Source: Modicisalibacter muralis (GTDB taxonomy: Bacteria; Pseudomonadota; Gammaproteobacteria; Pseudomonadales; Halomonadaceae). From it: 64,000 nt of DNA. Below the pieces are notes generated by a model. The model did not search any database. It was given only the letters and a program-made list of their open reading frames with translations, and had not been told where the DNA came from. Positions within the stretch are counted from its first letter, which is position 1; each line of letters begins with the position of its first letter. The position numbers and the translations under genes were made by a program. The stretch covers positions 682,001 through 746,000 of the forward strand of contig NZ_FNGI01000001.1 in assembly GCF_900102945.1 (NCBI RefSeq), in the 5' to 3' direction. Shown in pieces: positions 39,550 to 48,362 of the stretch.

Positions 39550-39618
39550 TGAGTAATCATTATAAATGCCTGCACGGGCTCGGCGCCCCAGCGAATCGCA
39601 GGGTCCTCTGCAACGACA

Positions 39619-39640
39619 ACACCCCGCAATTGCGGGGTGT
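39619..39640. terminator. Perfect palindrome terminator between ugd-like and sodB genes
   Basis: ACACCCCGCAA and TTGCGGGGTGT form a 22-base perfect palindrome located 38 bases past the sodB stop, between convergent genes. The plus side is followed by CATTTC rather than a long T-run. Confidence 0.6.
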
Positions 39641-39677
39641 CATTTCAATCACGGTCCGGCGCGTGAGCCGTTACGGC

Positions 39678-40256
39678 TCAGCTATAGTTCTGGGCGACGA
39701 AATCCCAGTTGATCACGTTCCACACCGCTTCGAGATACTTGGGGCGGGCGTTGCGGTAATCGATGTAGTAGGCGTGTTCCCACACGTCGATGGTCAGCAG
39801 CGGTGTCTGGCCATGTGCGATCGGGGTGTCGGCATCGTCGGTATTGACGATATCCACGCCGCCGTCATCGGTCTTGATCAGCCAGGTCCAGCCGGAACCG
39901 AAGTTACCTGCCGCCTTGGTGTTGAACTCGTCCTTGAACTTGTCGAAGGAACCGAATTTGGCGCTGATCGCTTCGCCGAGCGCGCCTGAAGGCTCGCCAC
40001 CGCCGTTGGGAGACAGGCAGTGCCAGTAGAAGGTGTGGTTCCACACCTGCGCTGCTTGATTGAACAGGCCGCCGGAGGATGACTTGATGATTTCCTCGAG
40101 CGACTTGTTGGCATCGGCGGTGCCATCGGTCAGATCGTTGAGCTTGGTCACGTAGGCCTGGTTATGCTTGCCATAGTGATACTCCAGCGTCTCGGCGGAG
40201 ATGTGCGGTTCCAGCGCGTTCTTCTCGAATGGCAGTGCGGGAAGTTCGAATGCCAT
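39678..40256 (-). CDS. sodB: Superoxide dismutase, iron type
   Basis: A 192-residue Fe/Mn superoxide dismutase. Metal ligands are visible: His in YHYGKHNQAYV, His in VWNHTFYWHC, and Asp/His in DVWEHAYYIDYRN. The FNQAAQVWNHTFYW wording with an early Gln is the iron-type arrangement. Cytoplasmic, as no signal peptide is present. A good TAAAGGAG ribosome site precedes the ATG. The leader contains a small inverted repeat (CACCAC-ttgat-GTGGTG, 40291-40307) whose role is unknown. Confidence 0.95.
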   Translation of the reverse strand: MAFELPALPFEKNALEPHISAETLEYHYGKHNQAYVTKLNDLTDGTADANKSLEEIIKSSSGGLFNQAAQVWNHTFYWHCLSPNGGGEPSGALGEAISAKFGSFDKFKDEFNTKAAGNFGSGWTWLIKTDDGGVDIVNTDDADTPIAHGQTPLLTIDVWEHAYYIDYRNARPKYLEAVWNVINWDFVAQNYS

Positions 40257-40290
40257 GGTTAGCTCCTTTATATGAATATCACCGTGGATA

Positions 40291-40307
40291 CACCACTTGA
40301 TGTGGTG
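40291..40307 (-). promoter_or_regulatory. Small inverted repeat upstream of sodB
   Basis: CACCAC and GTGGTG around a 5-base centre, 35-51 bases before the sodB ATG. It could be an operator or a leader hairpin. It does not resemble a Fur box. Confidence 0.25.
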
Positions 40308-40496
40308 CCGGTCGGCAGGTTTTCAATCGCCCGTTTCCTGTTCCAGCGATAAAAACCTTACAATACCAAGCATCTGCGAGCAGTGGTGTCGTAACATGTT
40401 AGCAGCCTGGGGTATGCTCGCCAATTCCGATGACGGCACTTGGTCTTTCCCTCGCTGATTCGACTTCAAAGCGCCCTGGACTGATGAGGAGAACTC

Positions 40497-41390
40497 ATGG
40501 TGGAACGCTCGGACGAGCCGCGATTTACCACACCCATCGTGCCGGATTCCGATAGCGAACTGGTCGCTCGGCATCGTCCTCCACCCGTACGCCGTCGTCG
40601 CTCCCGGACATGGCCGTTGTGGTTGGTATGTCTGCTACTGACCGCGGGGCTGGTCACGCTGGGCGCCTATTACTGGATAGATCGTCAAACCTGGCTAACC
40701 AGTCAGCGCCAGCTCGAGGGGCAGCTCTCCAATGTGCATGCGCGGCTCGATAGCTTCGGCGACAGTCGTGGTGCGTCCAACGCCATCAAGCAGCAACTGA
40801 GCGATATGCAAGCGGCCCAGCAGTCGTTACAGGCAGAGCTTGCTGAACTTAGAACCACGCTAAACAGTCTAGAAGAAAATAGCGCCGACGATGCCGCGCT
40901 TAGCGAATTGGCTCAGGAGCTTCAGGTAGCCGACGATCAGCGCGATACCCTGGCGGCTACCCTCGATGCCATGCAGCGCTCGCTCGATATTATCGAACGA
41001 AGCGGCGAGGAAGCTCGTGCCTCGCTCGAGACGCGGGTGGACGATTTGGCCGCGGCGCAGGACGAGGCCGAGCAGCGTCGCCAAGCATTGAGCGTTGTCG
41101 ACGATGAGCTTGGAGCACGTCTCGCCCAGGTTGAAACGACGCAGTCGCAATTGCAGGCCAGCCTCGAAAAGCTGGCCAGCGGCTCGCAAGATGAAGCGCT
41201 GGCCGATTTGCAAGGACGTCTCGAGGATATCGCTGGCACTCTCGAGGCCCTGCAGGGCAATGATGCGGCTCAACAGGAGCGTCTGGACGAACTAAGCTTA
41301 CGCGTATCGGCTAGCCAAACGTCGCTAACCGAACTGCGCCAGAATCAACTGGCCCTGAATGCGATTATCGAGAGCCTCGATAGCCGATAA
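40497..41390 (+). CDS. Single-pass membrane protein with long coiled coil, unknown function
   Basis: A 297-residue protein I do not recognise as a named family. Residues 1-38 are polar and Arg-rich (VRRRRSR just before the membrane). One transmembrane helix spans about 39-60 (WPLWLVCLLLTAGLVTLGAYYW). Almost all the rest (about 65-295) is predicted coiled coil, rich in Leu, Gln, Glu, Asp, Ala and Ser with heptad spacing. The positive-inside rule places the coiled coil in the periplasm. It stands upstream of tamA and tamB on the same strand, 151 bases before tamA, so a link to envelope biogenesis is possible but is inference from position. GAGGAG is the ribosome site. Confidence 0.75.
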   Translation: MVERSDEPRFTTPIVPDSDSELVARHRPPPVRRRRSRTWPLWLVCLLLTAGLVTLGAYYWIDRQTWLTSQRQLEGQLSNVHARLDSFGDSRGASNAIKQQLSDMQAAQQSLQAELAELRTTLNSLEENSADDAALSELAQELQVADDQRDTLAATLDAMQRSLDIIERSGEEARASLETRVDDLAAAQDEAEQRRQALSVVDDELGARLAQVETTQSQLQASLEKLASGSQDEALADLQGRLEDIAGTLEALQGNDAAQQERLDELSLRVSASQTSLTELRQNQLALNAIIESLDSR

Positions 41391-41430
41391 TCGCTCCGAC
41401 GGTGTCGAAAGCATCAATCTCTAGCGATTA
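41361..41430 (+). promoter_or_regulatory. Competing RNA hairpins upstream of tamA
   Basis: GCGATTATCG (41361-41370) is perfectly complementary to CGATAATCGC (41385-41394). The overlapping TAATCGCT (41388-41395) is perfectly complementary to AGCGATTA (41423-41430). The two stems share bases and cannot form together. They span the stop codon of the coiled-coil gene and end just before the leader-ORF ribosome site. No T-run follows, so control of translation or message decay is more likely than termination. Confidence 0.4.
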
Positions 41431-41445
41431 GTTGAGGAGTGACAA

Positions 41446-41538
41446 GTGCGAATGGAATCGCTGGAAGCCAGCCGGCAGTCGTCCGGGTCCTGTCCGCCTG
41501 AGGTCGTCGGCGGTATGCGGCGTCGTGTGGGGTCTTGA
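41446..41538 (+). CDS. Possible leader peptide ORF upstream of tamA
   Basis: A 30-residue ORF starting at GTG 41446 (or ATG 41452), with GAGGAG at 41434-41439 six bases before the GTG. It ends at TGA 41536-41538, only three bases before the tamA ATG. The peptide (opening VRMESLEASRQSSG, ending GGMRRRVGS) is not hydrophobic and resembles nothing I know. It is in the same frame as tamA, separated by one in-frame stop. The tamA ATG itself lacks a clear ribosome site, so tamA is probably translated by re-initiation after this ORF. Expression is inferred from the ribosome site only. Confidence 0.45.
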   Translation: MRMESLEASRQSSGSCPPEVVGGMRRRVGS

Positions 41539-41541
41539 TCC

Positions 41542-43410
41542 ATGCGCTCTAGTTGCCATGGAAAGCTGTTCGGCGCGCTGTTTCTGACGTCGCTGAGCGT
41601 GCCCGCACAGGCGCTCGAGGCGGAGGTTTCCGGTGTCAAGGGTGCCGTTGCCGAGAATGTGGCAACCTATCTCGTTGAATTGAAAGCTTCCGATTACGCC
41701 CGTCAGCGTCTGTTGGCCGAGGTTCGCCGACGCGCCGTCGAAGCGCTGCGTGCCTACGGTTATTATGAATCCGAGCTGGATATCCGGCTGGTCGGAGAGA
41801 AGTCCGTCGAGCGCGCCGTCATCCGCATTCAACCCGGGCCACGCGTCAAGATTACCGAGTTGTATGTCGAGGTGGCCGGCGCCGCCAGCGAAGACAGCGC
41901 CTTTCAACAGGTTCTCGACGACTTGCCATTGAAGGAAGGCGAACCGCTACTGCACTCCAAGTACGATGGCCTGCGCAATCGATTCTCCACGCTGGCCCTC
42001 GAACGGGGTTATTTCGAGGCCAGTTTCACCGAACGGCGCATCGAAGTTAGACCCTGGGAGCAAAGCGCCCGTATTTATCTAGAACTCGATAGCGGTCCGC
42101 GCTATCGGTTCGGCGAGGTGAATTTCGAAGGCAGCCAGATAGAGCAATCGCGGCTGCGCAATATGCTGCCGTTCAAGCCAGGCGATCCTTATCTGGCCGC
42201 TCAACTGGCCGAGTACAATCAACGCTTGAGCGAGACCGACTGGTTCAGCGGCATCGGCGTGCGGCCACGTATCGCCAGCGCGGCTAATACAGGGTCGGTG
42301 GCACAGGCTCAGCGTAACTGGTGGGAGGCGGTTGATCGCCAGTCGGCAAGCGGTAGTGGCGTGACCACCCCGGAAAGTGAGCTGCTATCGGCGAACGCCA
42401 TCGATGCCGCGGTCGCCGTTGGTAGAGTCGGTCCGCCGACGGTGCCGGTGGACGTCAGCCTGACGCCGGCGGATCGTCACCAGTTCGAAGTGGGGATCGG
42501 CTATGCCACCGACGTAGGGCCGCGCACGCAGTTTTCCTGGCAGCAGCCATGGCTCAACGAGCAGGGCCATAGCCTCAATCACGAGCTTTACCTGTCCGGC
42601 CCCGAACAGCGTTTCAGCGGCGAATATGTCATGCCGCTCGAGAATCCGCTGCGCGATAGCTACGAACTGCTGTATGGGCTCAAGAACTTCGATAACGAAG
42701 ATACCCAGAGTCTCGAAGCCTCGGTCGAGTTCGCCAGACGCTGGAAGTTCGATAATGGCTGGATCCAGCGCCTGTATTTTCGTACCAGTTACGAGGACTT
42801 CGTCCAGGCTGACCAGGAAGACCAGGTACTGTTGCTGTATCCCGGCATCAGTTGGACGCGCACGCGCACGCGCAATCCACGTTTTCCTACCTGGGGCGAT
42901 CGTCAGAGCTTTTCGCTGGAAGTCTCCGATACGTCATGGGGCTCGGATGCCAATTTCGTGCGCGCCACCCTCGATTCGCAATGGATTCGCATGATCGGCA
43001 ATGACAACCGCTTCGTCGGACGCATAGGCGCCGGCGCGATCAGTACCGATACCTTCGAAAAAATCCCCCCCTCGCTGCGCTTCTTTACCGGTGGCGATCG
43101 CACGGTGCGCGGTTACTCCTACGAGAGCCTGGCCCCGGAGAACGCCGACGGCGAGTTGCTCGGCGGCCAGCATATGTTCACCGCCAGCATAGAGGCGCAG
43201 CGCCGCGTTACCGGTAACTGGTGGGGCGCCGCCTTCGTCGATACCGGTAACGCCTTCAACGAATGGTGGCCGAACGATTTGGCGACCGGTGTTGGCCTGG
43301 GCGTACGCTGGGTGTCACCGGTCGGCCCGATTCGCCTGGATATCGCCCACCCCCTGGATGACGAGGAGGACTCTTGGCGTCTGCATTTCGCCATCGGGCC
43401 CGAGTTTTGA
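41542..43410 (+). CDS. tamA: Translocation and assembly module protein TamA
   Basis: A 622-residue Omp85-family outer-membrane protein. It has a signal peptide (about residues 1-26), three POTRA domains (about 28-245) and a C-terminal 16-strand barrel (about 310-622). Typical features are VRGYSYESLAPENADGELLGG (the VRGY/F signature of strand 12) and a final strand ending in Phe. With TamB it links inner and outer membranes and helps insert or supply outer-membrane components. An extra flexible segment of about 60 residues (about 248-310) separates POTRA3 from the barrel and includes ANAIDAAVAV (284-293), which recurs in TamB. E. coli TamA has 577 residues. Confidence 0.92.
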   Translation: MRSSCHGKLFGALFLTSLSVPAQALEAEVSGVKGAVAENVATYLVELKASDYARQRLLAEVRRRAVEALRAYGYYESELDIRLVGEKSVERAVIRIQPGPRVKITELYVEVAGAASEDSAFQQVLDDLPLKEGEPLLHSKYDGLRNRFSTLALERGYFEASFTERRIEVRPWEQSARIYLELDSGPRYRFGEVNFEGSQIEQSRLRNMLPFKPGDPYLAAQLAEYNQRLSETDWFSGIGVRPRIASAANTGSVAQAQRNWWEAVDRQSASGSGVTTPESELLSANAIDAAVAVGRVGPPTVPVDVSLTPADRHQFEVGIGYATDVGPRTQFSWQQPWLNEQGHSLNHELYLSGPEQRFSGEYVMPLENPLRDSYELLYGLKNFDNEDTQSLEASVEFARRWKFDNGWIQRLYFRTSYEDFVQADQEDQVLLLYPGISWTRTRTRNPRFPTWGDRQSFSLEVSDTSWGSDANFVRATLDSQWIRMIGNDNRFVGRIGAGAISTDTFEKIPPSLRFFTGGDRTVRGYSYESLAPENADGELLGGQHMFTASIEAQRRVTGNWWGAAFVDTGNAFNEWWPNDLATGVGLGVRWVSPVGPIRLDIAHPLDDEEDSWRLHFAIGPEF

Positions 43411-46400
43411 TCTTTCTGCTGATTCGCCTGTTGTTGTGGCTGCCGACGTGGCTGCTGGGTCTCGTCTTCCTGCTGCTGGGCCTGGCGTTATCGCCCTGGG
43501 GCACCGGCTGGCTGATCTCCCAGGGTGAGCAGCGCGGCTTGTTGAGTGTCGAGAGCGTCACCGGCGCACCGCTCGATGAACTGACGCTGACCGAGCTGTC
43601 TCTGCAGGCCGGCCCAGCCGATATACGTGTCGGGCGTCTGCATCTGGCGTGGGCCGACGATTGCCTGCTCGATGGCAAGTTGTGCCTGGACGCCTTGCAA
43701 CTCGAAGAGGTCGATGTGCGCATCGAGGAGACCGCGCCTACCACCGAAGAGCCGCCGCCCGAGCCGGCAAGCGGCGGTGGGTTGCCGTCGATCGCCGTGC
43801 CGTTCCCGATCGAATTGCGGGCGTTGGCGCTGCGCGATGTCGATGTACGAATGGCCGATGGCACCCGGTTGTCCTGGCAGCACTTTACGACCGGTGCACG
43901 CATCGCCGGCGATACCCTGACGTTATTACCGACGCGGTTGGTCGAACCGCGCCTGCGCTTGCCGACATCGCCGGGACAAACCCTGGCGTTGGCGCCCAGC
44001 ACGGTACCTGCTGAAAACGAGTTGCCCGACGCCGAGGTCGAGACCGGAAACGCTAGCGAAGGCGCGAGCGCGAGCGATGTCAAGCATGCCGAGCGCGACG
44101 ACCGCAACGAGGAAGCCGTCGCCTCGTCCGCTCAGGCCCAGCCAGCGGTTATTACTCCGACTGCCGATGCCATCGATGCCGCCATTGCCGTTACTCAGAC
44201 GCCTGTCGCGCCATCGTCAGGCACATCGCAGGTCGCAAGTGATAAAAGCGCCGAGGCAGCGGTCCCGCTGAGCGAGCGTGAACGGCTGGCGTTGCCCGAG
44301 ATCCGCTTGCCTATCGCCGTCGTCGTCCCCAGCCTGGTCATCGAGGATTTCCGCCTGGAAGGCCCGACGTCTTATGTCGTCGGGCGTCTGGCGCTCAGCC
44401 TGCGGGGGCGCGGCCATGACATTCAACTGAATAGCCTGAGGCTGGACTCGCCGGACGCCGATCTCGAACTCGCGGCGAGTGTCAGTCTGCGTGACGACTA
44501 TCCGCTCGATGTCGATTTGAATGCGCAGATTCACCGCCCACCGGTGAGTGGGGAAAGCCTCGCGCTGACGCTCGATGGCAGCCTGGCGAACCTGAGCGCC
44601 GAATTGCAAGCGAGTGGCCCGGTTAGCGCGCAACTCGAGGCCCAGGCCGATGTATTGGCGCCGACGCTGCCTTTTCAAGTGACGCTGAATGCCGAGCAAA
44701 TCGACTGGCCGCTCGCCGCCGATGCGTCCGGTGATACGGCTTCTTCCAATCAGGCCGAGCAGAAAACCGAGGCACCACAAGCGACCCCCCAGCCGAACGA
44801 GAACGCCGCTAATGAGGCTTCTTCCGGGGAAAGCGAGACGCCCTCGGCCCAGGAAGCTGAACAGAAACCCGATAGTTACCGCGTGCGCGATCTGGTACTG
44901 CGCGCCGAGGGCGATCTGACCGGCTACACGGCGGCGCTTTCGGCCGCCGTAACGGGAACGGCGATCCCCGAGGAAGTGCAACTGGCGATGGCCGGCGAGG
45001 GCGATCTCGAGCATTTCCAATGGCGGCCGCTATCGGTAGCGGTAGGTGGCGGTGCGCTGATCAGCCGGGGCGAGGTGCGCTGGACGCCGACGCTCGATGT
45101 CACCACCACGCTGCGCCTCGATCGCTTTGCGCTGGATGCCGTGACCGACGCCGTCAGCGGCACGCTTAACGGCGATGCCCGGGTGCATTTCGCCATGGGC
45201 GAGCAGGGCTGGACGCTGGATGTGCCACGGCTAGCCATCGATGGCACCCTGCAGGATCGCCCGCTGGCGCTCGACGCTCGGCTCAGCGGCAATAGCGACA
45301 TGCGCTGGGTCATCGATCGGTTGCGTCTGCGCCAAGGGCAGAATAGCCTGACCGCCAACGGGCGCATCGCCGAAAACATGACATTGAGCGGCGAACTCGA
45401 CGCTCCGGCACTGGCGACACTGCTGCCCGAGCTCGGTGGCAGCGCGCGTGGTAGTTTCTCGCTGGGCGGTACCTTCGAGGCACCGCAACTGGACCTGACG
45501 CTCAGCGGCGAGGCGTTGCGCTACGCCGAGAATTCGCTGGATAGCTTGAGTCTCGAGGCCGAAGTCGCCGGTCTGGACGATCCGAGTCTCGATGTCGCGC
45601 TGGATGTCGGCGGACTGAATGCCGCGGGCCAGCGCTTCACGCGGCTGGCGTTGGATCTCAATGGCCGCTTGTCGCAGCACCGCCTGACGTTTTCCGCCGA
45701 TGCCGCTCCGCAAATGCCGTTGGCACGCGCGGCGCTGGTATTGGAAGGCGACCTCAACGCGGCACGCGACCGTTACCGAGGGCGCCTGCTTTCGCTCGAG
45801 GTCGACAGTGAGCAGGCCGAATTGCGCCTCGACGCACCGATGGTCTTCAGCGCCAATCTGGCCGCCAGCAGTGTCACGGTCGAGCCCTTCTGCCTGACGC
45901 GCCGCCAGGGCGGTAGCCTGTGCCTGATCGAGGCGCTCAACGCTTCGGCCCAGCGCGGCGATCTGCGCCTGGCGCTACGTGAAGTGCCCATGGATCTGTT
46001 GGCGGCGTCATTGCCGGAAGGCTGGAGTGCCGGGGGCCGCACCGACGGCGAGATTCAGCTCGATTGGTCCGCCGGCGGTCAGCGCTGGTCGGCCGACGCC
46101 AATGTGCAAAGCCGCCTGGCGCTGAGTGGCCAGGATGCCTATGGTCAGCCCTGGTCATTGCCCGAATCGACGTTGTCGCTGGATCTCGATGCCACCCAGG
46201 CCCGGGCGCAATTGAATGCCGATCTGACACTCGCCGAGGCCGGCCAGATTCAGCTCGATGTGAATGTCGACGACCCCGCTGGCGCGGCCGCGCTGGAAGG
46301 GCGCTTGCGCCTCGACGATATTCGTCTTTCTCCGTATCGGACGTTGGTGACCGGCCTGCAGCGGCTCGAGGGAGCGATCAACGGCGATGTGTCCTTGAGC

Positions 46401-47654
46401 GGCGATTTGAGCAATCCACGCCTGAATGGGCAACTGGCACTCGATGGCCTGCGCGCCCAGGGCGGCGACATCCCGCTCGAGGTTCGCGACGGCCGCCTGG
46501 AAATCGCCTTGCTAGGCGATAACGCAACGCTGCAGGGCTTCATTGCCGCTGAAGAAGGGCGTTTGAACATCCAGGGCGATGCCCGTTGGCCACAGCCCGG
46601 GCAATGGCAGGCCGACCTGTCGTTGGACGGTAGTGAAACGCCGTTGCTGGTCGTGTTGCCGGCTTTCGGGCGTCTCAAGGTGGCACCGGATATCGATATC
46701 GACGCCTCACCGGAACTGTTGCGTATTCGCGGCCAGGTACGGGTGCCCTGGGGGCGTTTGGAAGTCGCCGAGGTACCGCCTTCCGCGGTATCGCCGAGCA
46801 GCGATGCGGTGATCATTACCCGTGAAGATGAAGCCGAGGCCCGCCGCGAGGCGCAGCAGGATAATGAGCAGGCTGGCGAAGGCGCGGATGAAGCCACTGC
46901 CCAGGCACTGGCCGACGCCGGCATGCGGCTCGACGTGCGCATCGAGGTTATTCTCGGCCCCGATGTGCAACTCGAGGCTTATGGGCTGGAGGCTTCGTTG
47001 GCGGGGGAATTGCAGGTGCGTCAGGGCAGTGGGCCCGTGCAGTTGTTCGGCGATGTCAGCCTGGTGGATGGACGCTTCCAGGCCTTTGGCCAGGATCTGA
47101 TCATTCGCGAGGGCGAAGTGCTGTTCAGCGGCCCGGCGTCGCAGCCGTACCTGCAATTCGAGGCCATCCGCAATCCAGAGGCGACCGAGGACGATGTCAT
47201 CGCCGGCTTGCGCGTCACGGGGCCGGCCGCACAGCCGAGCCTGGAAATTTTCTCTGAGCCGGCGATGAATGAAAGCCGCGCGCTATCCTATCTCTTGCGT
47301 GGCCGCGCGCCCGACGATTCAGGCGGTGCCGACGGCGCGCTGACATCGGCGCTGATCGGGCTGTCGCTATCGCGTACCGGTGGGGCCGTGGGGCAGTTGG
47401 GCCAGGCCTTCGGCGTCGAGGAACTGAGCCTGGATGCCGCAGGTAGCGGGGAAGATAGCCAGGTGGTCGTCAGTGGCCAGTTGACCGACGAGCTCCAGGT
47501 CAGCTATGGCGTGGGCATCTTCTCGCCGATCGCCGAACTGACGCTGCGCTACAAGCTGCTGCAGAATCTGTATCTAGAAGCGGTGTCGGGTGCGGCCCAG
47601 GCCGTCGATTTGATCTATACCTTCAGTTTCGGGCGCAGTGACGATTTGCCGTGA
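43374..47654 (+). CDS. tamB: Translocation and assembly module protein TamB
   Basis: A 1426-residue AsmA-like bridge protein, longer than E. coli TamB (1259). An N-terminal transmembrane anchor (about residues 12-40) is followed by a very long beta-rich groove. The C-terminal DUF490/TamB domain (about 1090-1426) ends in ANLYxE-like [21 protein letters not shown]. The TTG at 43374 is the likely start: it has GAGGAGGA six bases upstream, inside the last 37 bases of tamA. Three low-complexity, probably disordered inserts are seen near residues 223-300, 450-497 and 1140-1176. The first contains [10 protein letters not shown], matching a motif in TamA. It probably moves phospholipids toward the outer membrane with TamA. 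Confidence 0.92.
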   Translation: MASAFRHRARVLIFLLIRLLLWLPTWLLGLVFLLLGLALSPWGTGWLISQGEQRGLLSVESVTGAPLDELTLTELSLQAGPADIRVGRLHLAWADDCLLDGKLCLDALQLEEVDVRIEETAPTTEEPPPEPASGGGLPSIAVPFPIELRALALRDVDVRMADGTRLSWQHFTTGARIAGDTLTLLPTRLVEPRLRLPTSPGQTLALAPSTVPAENELPDAEVETGNASEGASASDVKHAERDDRNEEAVASSAQAQPAVITPTADAIDAAIAVTQTPVAPSSGTSQVASDKSAEAAVPLSERERLALPEIRLPIAVVVPSLVIEDFRLEGPTSYVVGRLALSLRGRGHDIQLNSLRLDSPDADLELAASVSLRDDYPLDVDLNAQIHRPPVSGESLALTLDGSLANLSAELQASGPVSAQLEAQADVLAPTLPFQVTLNAEQIDWPLAADASGDTASSNQAEQKTEAPQATPQPNENAANEASSGESETPSAQEAEQKPDSYRVRDLVLRAEGDLTGYTAALSAAVTGTAIPEEVQLAMAGEGDLEHFQWRPLSVAVGGGALISRGEVRWTPTLDVTTTLRLDRFALDAVTDAVSGTLNGDARVHFAMGEQGWTLDVPRLAIDGTLQDRPLALDARLSGNSDMRWVIDRLRLRQGQNSLTANGRIAENMTLSGELDAPALATLLPELGGSARGSFSLGGTFEAPQLDLTLSGEALRYAENSLDSLSLEAEVAGLDDPSLDVALDVGGLNAAGQRFTRLALDLNGRLSQHRLTFSADAAPQMPLARAALVLEGDLNAARDRYRGRLLSLEVDSEQAELRLDAPMVFSANLAASSVTVEPFCLTRRQGGSLCLIEALNASAQRGDLRLALREVPMDLLAASLPEGWSAGGRTDGEIQLDWSAGGQRWSADANVQSRLALSGQDAYGQPWSLPESTLSLDLDATQARAQLNADLTLAEAGQIQLDVNVDDPAGAAALEGRLRLDDIRLSPYRTLVTGLQRLEGAINGDVSLSGDLSNPRLNGQLALDGLRAQGGDIPLEVRDGRLEIALLGDNATLQGFIAAEEGRLNIQGDARWPQPGQWQADLSLDGSETPLLVVLPAFGRLKVAPDIDIDASPELLRIRGQVRVPWGRLEVAEVPPSAVSPSSDAVIITREDEAEARREAQQDNEQAGEGADEATAQALADAGMRLDVRIEVILGPDVQLEAYGLEASLAGELQVRQGSGPVQLFGDVSLVDGRFQAFGQDLIIREGEVLFSGPASQPYLQFEAIRNPEATEDDVIAGLRVTGPAAQPSLEIFSEPAMNESRALSYLLRGRAPDDSGGADGALTSALIGLSLSRTGGAVGQLGQAFGVEELSLDAAGSGEDSQVVVSGQLTDELQVSYGVGIFSPIAELTLRYKLLQNLYLEAVSGAAQAVDLIYTFSFGRSDDLP

Positions 47655-47709
47655 TACTGCCGCCTCGATCTTTCGATGCAACCAATCAACACGCGGGAGG
47701 AATCGCGTC

Positions 47710-48345
47710 ATGTGGACAACCGACAAACAGCGCATGCCAACGGCCGAGCAGGCCTTGCCGGGGCGTCAGGAGCCGTTGCGGATCAGTGGCGAGCATCGCG
47801 TCAACCAGCGTTCGATGCTCGCGCCGTTCCCAGCGGGGTGCGAAGAGGTGGTGTTGGGCCTGGGTTGCTTCTGGGGCGCCGAACGCCTGTTCTGGGAGCT
47901 GCCCGGCGTGTACGTCACCGCGGTAGGTTATGCCGGCGGTTTCACGCCGAACCCGACCTACGAGGAAACGTGCACTGGACTTACCGGCCATAGCGAGGTC
48001 GTGCGGGTGGTTTTCGATCCTACCGAAATTGGCTTGCCGGAGTTGTTGCAGGTGTTCTGGGAGGCGCACGATCCGACTCAGGGCATGCGTCAGGGCAACG
48101 ATGTCGGCAGTCAGTACCGTTCGGCGATTTATACCACCACCGATGCGCAACTGGCGCTGGCCGAACGGAGCCGCGAGCAATACCAGCGCGCTTTGGAAAA
48201 CGCGGGCAAGGGGACGATCACCACCGAGATAGCGCCGCTCGAAGCATTCTACGTCGCCGAGGAGTATCACCAGCAATACCTGGCCAAGAATCCCGGCGGT
48301 TATTGTGGCTTGAAAGGCACCGGGGTGAGCTGCCCGATCGGTTAG
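47710..48345 (+). CDS. msrA: Peptide-methionine (S)-S-oxide reductase MsrA
   Basis: A 211-residue enzyme that repairs oxidized methionine. The catalytic Cys lies in [13 protein letters not shown], the YAGG block in [21 protein letters not shown], and the resolving Cys residues near the C-terminus ([13 protein letters not shown]). GGGAGGAA supports the start at 47710; the frame is open further up, overlapping tamB, without a ribosome site. It ends 17 bases from the convergent YheT-like gene. Confidence 0.95.
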   Translation: MWTTDKQRMPTAEQALPGRQEPLRISGEHRVNQRSMLAPFPAGCEEVVLGLGCFWGAERLFWELPGVYVTAVGYAGGFTPNPTYEETCTGLTGHSEVVRVVFDPTEIGLPELLQVFWEAHDPTQGMRQGNDVGSQYRSAIYTTTDAQLALAERSREQYQRALENAGKGTITTEIAPLEAFYVAEEYHQQYLAKNPGGYCGLKGTGVSCPIG

Positions 48346-48362
48346 GCGATATCCGCAGGGCT

